Shown one piece after another: positions 17,674-26,764 of a stretch of 64,000 bases of DNA (position 1 is its first letter; each line of letters begins with the position of its first letter). The translations under genes and the position numbers were made by a program. The notes beneath the pieces were generated by a model. It saw nothing but the letters and a program-made list of their open reading frames with translations, searched no databases and had not been told where the DNA came from. Source of the DNA: Gallibacterium trehalosifermentans (lineage in GTDB: Bacteria > Pseudomonadota > Gammaproteobacteria > Enterobacterales > Pasteurellaceae); the NCBI RefSeq assembly GCF_042433055.1, contig NZ_JBHLWB010000001.1, positions 550,480 to 614,479 on the forward strand, written 5' to 3'.

Positions 17674-18618
17674 TTACTTTTCCCCCTGTTTTGCGTTATC
17701 CGCATCTGATTTATTTAATGCCATACTGACAAACAACTCTTCTAAGCGATTCGCTTTATTTCGCATACTTAATACCGTAATGCCTTGCTTTGTTAATTCA
17801 GCAAACAACGGATTTAACCCTTGTTCACGATAGACCTCAACCTCTAACGTCATCGCATCAACCAATTTAAAGCGATAATCTTGTAATTTAATCTCTGAGC
17901 CATTTTGTGCTAAATCAAGAATAAAGGTTTCTGTTTCTAATTTTGATAACAGATCTTTCATTGAGGTATTCACCACTAAACGCCCTTGCTGGATAATACC
18001 AATGTTACGGCAAAGCATTTCCGCTTCTTCTAGATAATGGGTCGTTAAAATAATCGTTGTACCTTGCTGGTTCAACTCTTGCAAAAATTGCCACATCGTG
18101 CGGCGCAACTCAATATCCACGCCTGCGGTTGGCTCATCTAAAATCAATAGACGAGGATTATGCATTAACGCACGAGCAATCATTAAACGGCGTTTCATTC
18201 CGCCCGATAAACGCATCGATTTTTGCTGACGTTTATCCCAAAGATCCAATTTTTTTAACCAATATTCTGCTCGCTGCAAGGCTTCCTGACGTGGCACGCC
18301 ATAATATCCCGCCTGATTAGTCAAAATATCAATCACTTTTTCAAAGTTATTAAAATTAAATTCTTGTGGTACAACGCCCAACTGTTTTTTCAATTCTGTG
18401 AGTTGCGTATCTAAGTCATAGCCAAAAACTTTTACTTCACCACTGGTTTTATTGACTAATGAACTGATAATTCCTATCGTTGTTGATTTACCCGCACCAT
18501 TATGTCCAAGTAAAGCGTAGAAGTCGCCCTCTTTAACGTGCAAATCAATCCCATGTAAGGCTTTAAAGCCATTACTATACGATTTTGTTAATTGATTTAT
18601 CTCTAATGCAAACATCAT
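17674..18618 (-). CDS. yadG: ABC transporter ATPase YadG
   Basis: The 314-residue ATPase is very close to E. coli YadG. Walker A is GHNGAGKST (about 38-46), signature LSGGMKRRLMIARALMH and Walker B LLILDEPTAGVD. Two adjacent ATGs exist at 18618 and 18615; the second has better spacing to AAGGATA. It lies one base from yadH and divergent from can, the arrangement seen in E. coli. Confidence 0.93.
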   Translation of the reverse strand: MMFALEINQLTKSYSNGFKALHGIDLHVKEGDFYALLGHNGAGKSTTIGIISSLVNKTSGEVKVFGYDLDTQLTELKKQLGVVPQEFNFNNFEKVIDILTNQAGYYGVPRQEALQRAEYWLKKLDLWDKRQQKSMRLSGGMKRRLMIARALMHNPRLLILDEPTAGVDIELRRTMWQFLQELNQQGTTIILTTHYLEEAEMLCRNIGIIQQGRLVVNTSMKDLLSKLETETFILDLAQNGSEIKLQDYRFKLVDAMTLEVEVYREQGLNPLFAELTKQGITVLSMRNKANRLEELFVSMALNKSDADNAKQGEK

Positions 18619-18739
18619 TATCCTTACATTTTATTTTTTTCATCAATTTAATTAAAAGGTCATAGGCAGGAGGGTTTTTATCGGTATAATGCAAAACGCG
18701 CAACAATATAGCATATCTCTTCAAGATTGAGGTGTACAA

Positions 18740-19438
18740 ATGAAGAAAATCGAACAATTATTTGCCAACAACTTTAAATGGGCTACGGAGATGAAAGAGC
18801 AACACGCCGATTATTTCGCTGAGCTCGCCGAACATCAAAAACCAACCTATTTATGGATTGGTTGTGCCGATAGCCGTGTTCCTGCTGAAAAACTCACCAA
18901 TTTAGGACCAGGTGAACTGTTCGTACATCGCAATGTTGCTAATCAAGTGATTCATACCGATTTAAACTGCCTCTCTGTCGTCCAATATGCAGTCGATGTA
19001 CTCGACATTGAACATATTATTATTTGTGGTCATACCAACTGTGGTGGGATTCACGCGGCGATGACCAATGAAGATTTAGGTTTAATTAATAACTGGCTAT
19101 TACATATTCGTGATATTTGGTTTAAACATAGCCATCTATTAGGCAATCTCCCGCCAGAAAAACGTGCTGATGCCTTAACTCGCATTAATGTTGCCGAACA
19201 AGTTTACAATTTAGGTTTATCCTCTATTGTGCGTTCTGCATGGCATCGAGGTAAAAAACTTTCCTTGCACGGTTGGGTTTATGATGTCAGCGATGGTTTC
19301 TTGATTGATCAAGGGGTGATTGCCACCAGCCGAGAAACGCTCGAAATTACCTATCGCCAAGCGATTGCTAAATTATTACTGGAGTACAGTGAACTAGAGA
19401 CTATGCCTACGGTTCAACCTGAGTTTCCGCAAGATTAA
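18740..19438 (+). CDS. can: Beta-class carbonic anhydrase
   Basis: The 232-residue enzyme interconverts CO2 and bicarbonate. Zinc ligands are visible: Cys and Asp in GCADSRVPAE (about 41-50), and His and Cys in GHTNCGGIH (about 97-105). Length agrees with E. coli Can (220) with a short tail. It is divergent from yadG across 120 bases that contain a TATAAT-like hexamer at 18685-18690. Its last codons overlap the end of the convergent epmC gene. Confidence 0.96.
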   Translation: MKKIEQLFANNFKWATEMKEQHADYFAELAEHQKPTYLWIGCADSRVPAEKLTNLGPGELFVHRNVANQVIHTDLNCLSVVQYAVDVLDIEHIIICGHTNCGGIHAAMTNEDLGLINNWLLHIRDIWFKHSHLLGNLPPEKRADALTRINVAEQVYNLGLSSIVRSAWHRGKKLSLHGWVYDVSDGFLIDQGVIATSRETLEITYRQAIAKLLLEYSELETMPTVQPEFPQD

Positions 19439-19971
19439 ATCTTCGTTAAATCAAACTCCGTTAAATCAATCTCTTTTGGTCGCTGATAAAACTCTGCTAA
19501 TGCTAAGCGCAGTTTTTCCGCTCTTTTCGGCAATCCTTTCGCCACATATTCACATACTTGTTGATAAACTTTTTGTTTAAATGGCGCGGTATCACCTGGA
19601 TTGCCATTTAGATTATCGGCACTCGCAACATAACGAAATCCTGCTGCATTCGCCAAAATCCATTCTAATGCTTGTGGTTTTACTTCTACTTTTTCAAATT
19701 CCCGTTGCTGCGCTTCACTGCGCCCATCTGGTTCATACCAATAACCGAAATCTTCTAATTCTCGACGCGCTTTCCCTGCAACTAGCCAATGGGCAATTTC
19801 ATGCAAACCACTGCTATAAAAACCGCGTGCAAAATAAATGGCATGATAAGGACGTTCTACCGTTGCGGGCAAATAGATTGGCTCATCTCCCCCCTTTTCT
19901 AATTTTGTATTATATTCCTCATAAAAACAGCGATTAAAAATCACCATTAAATCATCTATTTTGTGTTCCAT
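19435..19971 (-). CDS. epmC: Elongation factor P hydroxylase
   Basis: The 178-residue protein matches EpmC (YfcM), which hydroxylates the beta-lysyl-lysine of elongation factor P. The metal-site motif HEIAHWLVAGKARRELEDFG (about 57-76) and FGYWYEPDGRSEAQQREFE are diagnostic. It converges on can with a 4-base overlap of their ends. EpmA and EpmB are not in the window. Confidence 0.93.
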   Translation of the reverse strand: MEHKIDDLMVIFNRCFYEEYNTKLEKGGDEPIYLPATVERPYHAIYFARGFYSSGLHEIAHWLVAGKARRELEDFGYWYEPDGRSEAQQREFEKVEVKPQALEWILANAAGFRYVASADNLNGNPGDTAPFKQKVYQQVCEYVAKGLPKRAEKLRLALAEFYQRPKEIDLTEFDLTKI

Positions 19972-19992
19972 TCCCTTACTCCAAAAAATAAG

Positions 19993-20023
19993 TAATGCCT
20001 TAATTGCAATAATTAAGGCATTA
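19993..20023 (-). terminator. Terminator downstream of htpX
   Basis: TAATGCCTTAATT and AATTAAGGCATTA form a perfect 13-bp stem with a five-base loop, between htpX and the promoter side of epmC. No long T-run follows, so efficiency is uncertain. Confidence 0.65.
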
Positions 20024-20043
20024 AAACATTATCATCTCATTCA

Positions 20044-20907
20044 CTATTTTAAGTTTTGTAACGCTTCAATACGTTTTTCTAGTGGTGGGTGGCTCATAAA
20101 TAAACTTGCCAAACCACTTCTTTTGCCATTAATTGCAAAGGCGGCTAATTGCCCAGTTAATTCTTCAGGTTCGTGAATGGCTTGTAAACGACGTAACGCA
20201 GCAATCATTTTCTCTTTTCCAACTAAATGCGCTGAACCCGCATCGGCGTGGAATTCACGATAACGTGAGAACCACATAGCAATCATACTTGCTAAAACAC
20301 CAAATACAATTTCTAGTACCATCGAGACAAGGAAATAGATTCCTGAATTTGAACTGTTCTCTTCATCATTACTACGATTTTGTGCTGCCACACTTGCAAT
20401 AAGACGTGATAAGAAAATCACAAAAGTATTTAACACCCCCTGTAACAAGGTCATGGTTACCATATCCCCATTAGCAATATGACTCACTTCATGAGCTAAC
20501 ACCGCCTCCGCTTCATCACGACTCATACTGTTTAATAGCCCTGTACTAACGGCGACCAAAGAGTCATTTTTACTCGCGCCTGTTGCAAAGGCATTCACAT
20601 CTGCTGAATGATAAATCGCCACTTCTGGCATTGGTAAACCTAACTTTTCTGTTTGTTGTTTAACCGTATTCACTAACCAACGTTCCATTTCATTGCGTGG
20701 CGTAGTAATGACTTCAGCCCCCACAGAACGTTTCGCCATGGTTTTAGATAAAAACAAAGAAATGAGTGATCCACTAAAACCAAAGAGTAAAGCAAAAATC
20801 AGTAATCCTGCAGTATCTTGCGAACGGATCCCTATTAACGTCAAAATAATATTAAACACAAATAGCACAGCCATATTTGTGATTAAAAATAGAATAATCC
20901 TCATCAT
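20044..20907 (-). CDS. htpX: Membrane zinc metalloprotease HtpX
   Basis: The 287-residue protein has two N-terminal helices (IILFLITNMAVLFVFNIILT and LIFALLFGFSGSLISLFL), a cytoplasmic catalytic domain with zinc motif HEVSH (about 138-142), two further helices and the downstream Glu ligand in FHADAGSAHLVG. It degrades misfolded membrane proteins together with FtsH. The start at 20907 follows GGGAGG; a longer version lacks conservation with E. coli HtpX, which also begins MMRI. Confidence 0.96.
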   Translation of the reverse strand: MMRIILFLITNMAVLFVFNIILTLIGIRSQDTAGLLIFALLFGFSGSLISLFLSKTMAKRSVGAEVITTPRNEMERWLVNTVKQQTEKLGLPMPEVAIYHSADVNAFATGASKNDSLVAVSTGLLNSMSRDEAEAVLAHEVSHIANGDMVTMTLLQGVLNTFVIFLSRLIASVAAQNRSNDEENSSNSGIYFLVSMVLEIVFGVLASMIAMWFSRYREFHADAGSAHLVGKEKMIAALRRLQAIHEPEELTGQLAAFAINGKRSGLASLFMSHPPLEKRIEALQNLK

Positions 20908-21007
20908 TTTATCATTTCCTCCCTTAATAATGATGCTCAGCAAAAACGTTCCTTTATATTGTATTTATTCAATCAATTTCAAGGCATTACTGTAGATTAA
21001 TTTTTTA

Positions 21008-22072
21008 TTATTCCCATAATGACATTTGTTGCTGCTGCTGACTTTCGGGCAAATAGATATGTAAACCTATCAAGCGTACTTTACGCCCTCGACTTCGCTG
21101 CCAAGCAATCTCTAATAATTGCCAAAACTGTTCTAAATTACACAATAATCCTGTTTTTTCTACTGTTGTTGTTTGAAAGTCAACAAATTTTAACTTAATC
21201 CCTAATTTAAACGTTTGATCAGTAAAATTTAAACAATACTTTTGTAAACGCTGCTGCAGCTGTCGATAAAGCTTGTCCATTATCACCTGACTTTGTTCTG
21301 GTACAGCTAAATCAGTTAATAATGTTTCTTCTACTCCCACTGATTTACGCTCTCGGTGTGGTTGAATTTGTCGTTCATCAATCGCATGACTAAATTGCCA
21401 AATACGTTCACCCATTTTGCCTAATTGATCATGTAAGATATGACGAGGAAAACGCTGTACATCGCCACAGGTTGCCAATCCCATAGCAGCTAATTTACTG
21501 GTTGCAACTTTTCCTACCCCAGGAATTTTACATAATGGTAAGCGATAAACAAATTCAGCAACTTTTTCTGGTGGGATCACAAATTGTCCATTAGGTTTAT
21601 TTTGTTCTGAAGCAATTTTGGCTAAAAATTTTAATGGTGCTACCCCCGCTGAAGCGGTTAAACGTAACTCTTGCCAAATATCGCGCCGAATAGCCTCCGC
21701 GATCCAAGTAGCTGAACCAGAACACTGGCGAGAGTCTGTTACATCTAAATAAGCTTCATCTAAAGATAAGGGTTCAATAATTTGAGTATAACGTTGGAAA
21801 ATCTGCTGAATCTGTTGTGAGACTTGTTTATAAAATGCCATGTTGACTGGTAATAAAACTAAATGAGGACAACGTTTTAATGCTTGTGCTGAAGACATCG
21901 CACTATGTAAACCATAGCGACGAGCAACATAGTTACAAGTCGCCAAGACACCACGCTGTTGCGGCGCCCCACCAACAGCAACGGGTTTATCAGCTAAATT
22001 GGGATTTTCTCTTATTTCAATCGCGGCATAGAAACAATCCATATCCATATGGATAATTTTTCGTTGACTCAT
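21008..22072 (-). CDS. dinB: DNA polymerase IV
   Basis: A 354-residue Y-family polymerase for translesion synthesis. Catalytic carboxylates are in IHMDMDCFYAAIE (about 7-19) and LSLDEAYLDVT (about 102-112). The helix-hairpin-helix IPGVGKVATSKL follows, then the little finger domain (SVGVEETLLTDL). The final residues QQQQQMSLWE resemble a beta-clamp binding peptide (QxxLF-like), as in other Pol IV proteins. Confidence 0.96.
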   Translation of the reverse strand: MSQRKIIHMDMDCFYAAIEIRENPNLADKPVAVGGAPQQRGVLATCNYVARRYGLHSAMSSAQALKRCPHLVLLPVNMAFYKQVSQQIQQIFQRYTQIIEPLSLDEAYLDVTDSRQCSGSATWIAEAIRRDIWQELRLTASAGVAPLKFLAKIASEQNKPNGQFVIPPEKVAEFVYRLPLCKIPGVGKVATSKLAAMGLATCGDVQRFPRHILHDQLGKMGERIWQFSHAIDERQIQPHRERKSVGVEETLLTDLAVPEQSQVIMDKLYRQLQQRLQKYCLNFTDQTFKLGIKLKFVDFQTTTVEKTGLLCNLEQFWQLLEIAWQRSRGRKVRLIGLHIYLPESQQQQQMSLWE

Positions 22073-22314
22073 GCTGTCTCAATAATACAAATTTACAGAG
22101 ATAATTAGTCTAACAAAATACTGTATATAAATACAGTAAAAACACTAAAATAAGAGAGCGCCGCCAATATTTTTTCTATTTTTTACCTGCCAGATCATTT
22201 AACCAACAATTTTTGCCTAATATTGAAGCATTCATAAAAAAATGTATTTTCCTTGCTTGACTTCCCCTGCTGAAATCCGTATGATTAGCCCCGCTTAGTT
22301 AAGCCAACAACTGC

Positions 22315-22404
22315 GGAGGAATGGTCGAGTGGTTGAAGGCACCGGTCTTGAAAACCGGCGAGGATTTACGTCCTCCAAGAGTTCGAATCTCTTTTCCTCC
22401 GCCA
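22315..22404 (+). tRNA. tRNA-Ser (anticodon TGA)
   Basis: The 90-base sequence folds as a class II tRNA: acceptor stem GGAGGAA/TTCCTCC, discriminator G and encoded CCA, anticodon stem CCGGT/ACCGG around loop CTTGAAA giving anticodon TGA, a long variable arm (CGAGGATTTACGTCCTC) and T-arm with GTTCGAATC. The long variable arm and anticodon identify serine. Confidence 0.97.
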
Positions 22405-22417
22405 TCAAATTCTAAGA

Positions 22418-22447
22418 AACCGTAAGTTTACTACACTTACGGTTTTT
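22418..22447 (+). terminator. Terminator of tRNA-Ser
   Basis: AAACCGTAAG and CTTACGGTTT pair as a 10-bp stem followed by TTTT, 14 bases after the tRNA end. Confidence 0.85.
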
Positions 22448-22532
22448 TGCTTTTATGGAATAAATCAATTCAATTTATCATCAAACAATACAGGCTAGAT
22501 GCCTATTTAGTACAAAGCGCTAATAGAATAAT

Positions 22533-22562
22533 AAAAAACCGCACAATAAATGTGCGGCTTTT
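22533..22562 (-). terminator. Terminator of gyrB
   Basis: On the minus strand AAAGCCGCACA and TGTGCGGTTTT form a stem ending in a T-run, just after the gyrB stop. The stem includes GTGCGGT, part of the uptake sequence, a frequent design in Pasteurellaceae terminators. Confidence 0.8.
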
Positions 22563-22582
22563 ATACTTATTTTGCAATAATA

Positions 22583-25003
22583 CTAAACATCTAAATTTGC
22601 GTATAGTGCATTGGTTTCAATAAAGTCGCGGCGTGGCTCAACCTCATCACCCATTAAGGTAGTAAAGATTTGATCTGCGGCTACTGCATCACGAATTAAT
22701 ACTTTTAACATACGACGCGCTTCTGGATCCATTGTCGTTTCCCACAGTTGTTCTGGGTTCATTTCACCTAACCCTTTATAACGTTGTACAGATAAACCAC
22801 GACGAGATTCTTTCACCAGCCATTCAATCGCTTGGGCAAAACTGGTAACATTTAGGCGACGCTCACCACGCATTACATAAGCGCCCTCTTCCAGTAAATT
22901 ACGCAACTGATGTCCTAATTTACGAATTAAGGTGTACTCACTTCCTTCAACAAATTGAAAATCAAGGGCATGATCTGTATCAATACCATGCGTACGAACC
23001 GTAATTACTGGCTCATATAAATGGCGTTCTGCATTATATTGTACTTTCGCGGCATAATGGTTGCCATGTAATTCTTGCTTCGTTAACGTTTCAACCAAAC
23101 TGTCAACCCATTGTTGCACTGTCGCTTCTTGTTGCATTAACGCCTTATCTAAATCAGGGTGATAAACTAGTGCTTGTAAAATTGCTGCTGGATAACGGCG
23201 AGATACGCGTTGAATCATTTTATTCACACGATTATATTCCGCCACTAAATTTTCTAATGGTAACCCCTGCATTGCTGGCGCATCTGGGTGTGCATATAAT
23301 GCAGCACCATCTAAAGCAATCGATAACTCATATTGTGTCATCGCCTCATCATCTTTGATATATTGCTCTTGTTTACCTTTTTTCACTTTATATAACGGTG
23401 GTTGAGCAATATAAACATGCCCCCGCTCAATTAACTCTGGCATTTGACGATAAAAGAATGTCAATAATAGTGTACGAATATGTGAGCCGTCCACGTCCGC
23501 ATCGGTCATAATAATAATGCTGTGATAACGCAATTTATCTGGATTATATTCATCTCGCCCAATCCCACAGCCTAATGCAGTAATGAGTGTCGCAACCTCT
23601 TGTGATGACAGCATTTTGTCAAAACGTGCTTTTTCAACATTCAAAATCTTACCTTTTAATGGCAAAATCGCTTGATTCTTACGGTTGCGTCCTTGTTTTG
23701 CTGATCCTCCCGCAGAATCTCCCTCCACGATATAAAGTTCAGAAAGTGCAGGATCACGCTCTTGACAATCCGCTAATTTACCGGGCAAACCTCCTAGATC
23801 GAGCGCACCTTTACGACGCGTCATTTCTCTTGCTTTACGTGCTGCTTCTCTTGCTCTTGCGGCGTCAATAATTTTGCCAACAATAATTTTGGCATCGGCT
23901 GGGTTTTCTAATAAATACTCTTGCAAGCGTTCGCCCATTGCCGATTCCACTACGCCTTTTACTTCTGAAGAAACAAGTTTATCCTTTGTTTGTGAAGAGA
24001 ATTTTGGATCTGGCACTTTCACTGAAACTATCGCTACCAAGCCCTCTCGTGCATCATCGCCAGCCATCGAAATCTTGGTTTTCTTGTTATACCCCTCTTT
24101 TTCCATATAGTTGTTTAGCGTTCTGGTCATCGCACCACGAAAACCAGCTAAGTGCGTACCGCCATCACGTTGTGGGATATTATTGGTAAAACAGTAGAGA
24201 TTTTCTTGGAAGCCATCATTCCATTGCAAGGCAACTTCTACACCAATGCCATCTTTTTCAGTCATAAAATAGAATGGCTTTTGGTGAATTGGATTTTTAT
24301 TGCGATTGAGATACTCAACAAAGGCTTGAATCCCACCCTCATAATGGAAATGATCGGATTTATCCGTCCGTTTATCGAATAATTTAATTGAAACGCCTGA
24401 GTTTAAGAAAGAGAGTTCTCTTAGGCGTTTCGCTAAAATTTCATATTGGAATTCAACATTACTAAAAATGCTTGGGCTAGGCCAAAAGCGAACACTTGTT
24501 CCAGTTTTATCGCTTTCACCGATAACCGCTAACGGTGCTTGTGGCTCACCTAAGCAATAGAACTGTTCATGGACGTGTCCTTCACGACGGATCGTTAATT
24601 GTAATTTATCAGATAACGCATTCACGACAGATACCCCTACCCCGTGTAAGCCACCTGATACTTTATAAGAATTATCATCAAACTTACCGCCCGCATGAAG
24701 CACTGTCATAATCACTTCAGCTGCAGATACTCCTTCTTCTTCATGAATACCAACTGGAATTCCCCGTCCATCATCTTGTACAGAAACAGAATTATCTTCA
24801 TGAATGGTTACTATAATATCTTTACAATATCCTGCTAATGCTTCATCAATCGCATTATCGACCACTTCAAACACCATATGGTGCAGCCCTGTACCATCAT
24901 CTGTATCACCAATATACATTCCAGGGCGTTTCCGTACTGCATCAAGCCCTTTTAATACTTTAATACTTGATGAATCGTAAGAATTTGACGTTTGATCTGA
25001 CAT
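22583..25003 (-). CDS. gyrB: DNA gyrase subunit B
   Basis: An 806-residue type II topoisomerase ATPase subunit. The GHKL ATP site shows EVVDNAIDEALAG (about 46-58) and DDGRGIPVGIH, then GGLHGVGVSVVNALS; the TOPRIM domain has IVEGDSAGGSAKQGRNR with the catalytic Glu and DADVDGSHIRTLLLTFF. The C-terminal QRYKGLGEMNPEQLWETTM is typical. It works with GyrA (not in the window) to supercoil DNA. It stands alone here, with its own terminator. Confidence 0.98.
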   Translation of the reverse strand: MSDQTSNSYDSSSIKVLKGLDAVRKRPGMYIGDTDDGTGLHHMVFEVVDNAIDEALAGYCKDIIVTIHEDNSVSVQDDGRGIPVGIHEEEGVSAAEVIMTVLHAGGKFDDNSYKVSGGLHGVGVSVVNALSDKLQLTIRREGHVHEQFYCLGEPQAPLAVIGESDKTGTSVRFWPSPSIFSNVEFQYEILAKRLRELSFLNSGVSIKLFDKRTDKSDHFHYEGGIQAFVEYLNRNKNPIHQKPFYFMTEKDGIGVEVALQWNDGFQENLYCFTNNIPQRDGGTHLAGFRGAMTRTLNNYMEKEGYNKKTKISMAGDDAREGLVAIVSVKVPDPKFSSQTKDKLVSSEVKGVVESAMGERLQEYLLENPADAKIIVGKIIDAARAREAARKAREMTRRKGALDLGGLPGKLADCQERDPALSELYIVEGDSAGGSAKQGRNRKNQAILPLKGKILNVEKARFDKMLSSQEVATLITALGCGIGRDEYNPDKLRYHSIIIMTDADVDGSHIRTLLLTFFYRQMPELIERGHVYIAQPPLYKVKKGKQEQYIKDDEAMTQYELSIALDGAALYAHPDAPAMQGLPLENLVAEYNRVNKMIQRVSRRYPAAILQALVYHPDLDKALMQQEATVQQWVDSLVETLTKQELHGNHYAAKVQYNAERHLYEPVITVRTHGIDTDHALDFQFVEGSEYTLIRKLGHQLRNLLEEGAYVMRGERRLNVTSFAQAIEWLVKESRRGLSVQRYKGLGEMNPEQLWETTMDPEARRMLKVLIRDAVAADQIFTTLMGDEVEPRRDFIETNALYANLDV

Positions 25004-25131
25004 AATTTTTATTCTCTAGTTTTTACTCAAAAAATTGGGCGAGATTATAGCAGAAAAGGGCATTAAATCCTAGAAAATACCTCAAGTTAAGGCTGACCTT
25101 TTTGCCATTAATTTTCACCATATAAATCCTT

Positions 25132-25629
25132 TTACGGGCGACACTGCGTTGCAAATTTTTCACTGCCTTGTACAATCCAATCGCTATTATTTGTGGGGCG
25201 CTGTGCTTGCAAATCACGTAATGCGTCATAAATGCCTTGCTGTAAACTTGGTATATCCACACCCTGCCAGCAATGCAAATATTGGAAATTAGCTTGTAAA
25301 TCTGCAGCAAAAATCATACCACTATAATAATCATAGACATACGCATCGAAGCCTCTACCTTGCTCATATAATTGGTATTTCAACTCTGCAATAGGTTGCT
25401 TATATTTACCGTTAAACCAATCAATAACCCCATGCGTAAAAGAATCAACATAAAATTTATTATTTACACGCCCTTGATACGTTTGTTGCGTTGCTTCATA
25501 GGCTGGTGCATAGGAAGTTTGTACAATCTGTTCTGGCGCTAATTCAATAACAGGTTTATTGACAGTTTTACTTGTACAAGCTGTTAATCCTAAAACCAAT
25601 ATCAGATAACCTATTTTTCTCCTCATCAT
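25132..25629 (-). CDS. Small lipoprotein of unknown function
   Basis: The 165-residue protein has a lipoprotein signal (IGYLILVLGLTAC, lipobox Cys at about 18), so it should be lipid-anchored in the inner or outer membrane. The mature part contains aromatic-rich sequence (FHYLHCWQGV-like FQYLHCWQGVDIP) and an internal repeat-free globular region. I do not recognise a family with known function. The start follows GGAAGAG. It is transcribed toward gyrB and divergent from yihI. Confidence 0.75.
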   Translation of the reverse strand: MMRRKIGYLILVLGLTACTSKTVNKPVIELAPEQIVQTSYAPAYEATQQTYQGRVNNKFYVDSFTHGVIDWFNGKYKQPIAELKYQLYEQGRGFDAYVYDYYSGMIFAADLQANFQYLHCWQGVDIPSLQQGIYDALRDLQAQRPTNNSDWIVQGSEKFATQCRP

Positions 25630-25753
25630 CTCTTCCTTTATTTAATTGATTTCCACGAATATACCTCAAGCAGTAGGTGCTAAATTTTACAATTCAATGG
25701 TATAATCGCAACCCAAATCATCATTTTATAATCATTTATTATTACTATTTACT

Positions 25754-26308
25754 ATGAGTCGCCAAAAGAAAACACGCAAAATTAGTGATTTAATGCCTGT
25801 TCGAAAGCAAGATCAAAAAGCAGTTACCCCTGCAAAAAAAGGAAAAAAACCAACTCGTTATGAATTAGATAACAAAGCTTGGGAAGAAAAACGTAAGAAA
25901 AAACATAAAGGTCGCCCAGCAGGAAATCGTTATAGTCCAGCAAGCGAAAAACAGGAGAATAATCTTCAAGCCACTAAAGATCCTCGCGTTGGTAGCCGTA
26001 AAAAAATACCTCTTATTATTGAAGAAGTGAATCGTCAAACTGTTGTTGTTGAGCAGAATGTAAAAGTAACGAACAAAGTGATTTCACCAGAACAAGAGTT
26101 ATTTGAATTAGAAAATAATCTTGCTCTCAATGAATTACTTGATCAATTAGATGCAGGTAAAACATTATCAAAACAAGATCAACAATTTGTTGATCAATGC
26201 CTAATAAGAATTGAAGAATTGATGCAAGAATTAGGTATTGAAGAAGATGATGAAGAGCAAGATCTCTATCAACAATTTGAAAATATCAATCTTAACCAAT
26301 TTAAATAA
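25754..26308 (+). CDS. yihI: Der GTPase-activating protein YihI
   Basis: The 184-residue protein has a highly basic N-terminal half (SRQKKTRKISDLMP, KKGKKPTRYELDNKAWEEKR) and an acidic C-terminal end (GIEEDDEEQDLYQQFENI), the characteristic charge split of YihI. YihI stimulates the GTPase Der and so tunes late 50S ribosome assembly. It is followed after 2 bases by a DUF2489 gene and then hemN, a conserved neighbourhood in Haemophilus relatives. Confidence 0.88.
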   Translation: MSRQKKTRKISDLMPVRKQDQKAVTPAKKGKKPTRYELDNKAWEEKRKKKHKGRPAGNRYSPASEKQENNLQATKDPRVGSRKKIPLIIEEVNRQTVVVEQNVKVTNKVISPEQELFELENNLALNELLDQLDAGKTLSKQDQQFVDQCLIRIEELMQELGIEEDDEEQDLYQQFENINLNQFK

Positions 26309-26310
26309 TT

Positions 26311-26745
26311 ATGAGTTTTTCTATTTTATTATTTAGTGTTGGCAGTTTAATTGTCATTGGCATGGTTGGCTATCTCATTTGGTTACTTCTTGCCATTCAA
26401 AAACAAAAACGTACTATTCAAGCAGCTTATCAACAGCGCTTAGATCGTTTACAAGAAAGCATTATTATTATTGCAAAAGCAATGATGACAGATGAATGTA
26501 ATCATTCTGAGGGAGTGTTACGTTTAAAACCACTGCTTGAGGCCTATGGAAAAATTCAACTGAATGCTTATCCAGCTATGTATCAGCTTTATCTCACAGT
26601 ACGAGATATGCCAATCAAAGAAGAACGCCAAGCATTAGCCAAAAAAGAACGCCGTAAATTGGATTTAACTCGTGAAAGTAGTGAAGCAAAATTAGAACAA
26701 CCAATTAAATTGGAGTTACCTCAACTCATTGAGGCTATCAAATAA
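26311..26745 (+). CDS. DUF2489 membrane-anchored protein
   Basis: A 144-residue protein with one N-terminal membrane helix (ILLFSVGSLIVIGMVGYLIWLLLAI, about 4-28) followed by a cytoplasmic helical part rich in charged residues (KKERRKLDLTRESSEAKLEQ). The layout and the position between yihI and hemN match the uncharacterised DUF2489 family. Function is not known; the tight spacing implies cotranscription with both neighbours. Confidence 0.75.
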   Translation: MSFSILLFSVGSLIVIGMVGYLIWLLLAIQKQKRTIQAAYQQRLDRLQESIIIIAKAMMTDECNHSEGVLRLKPLLEAYGKIQLNAYPAMYQLYLTVRDMPIKEERQALAKKERRKLDLTRESSEAKLEQPIKLELPQLIEAIK

Positions 26746-26764
26746 TTAATCGTGGGAATGAATT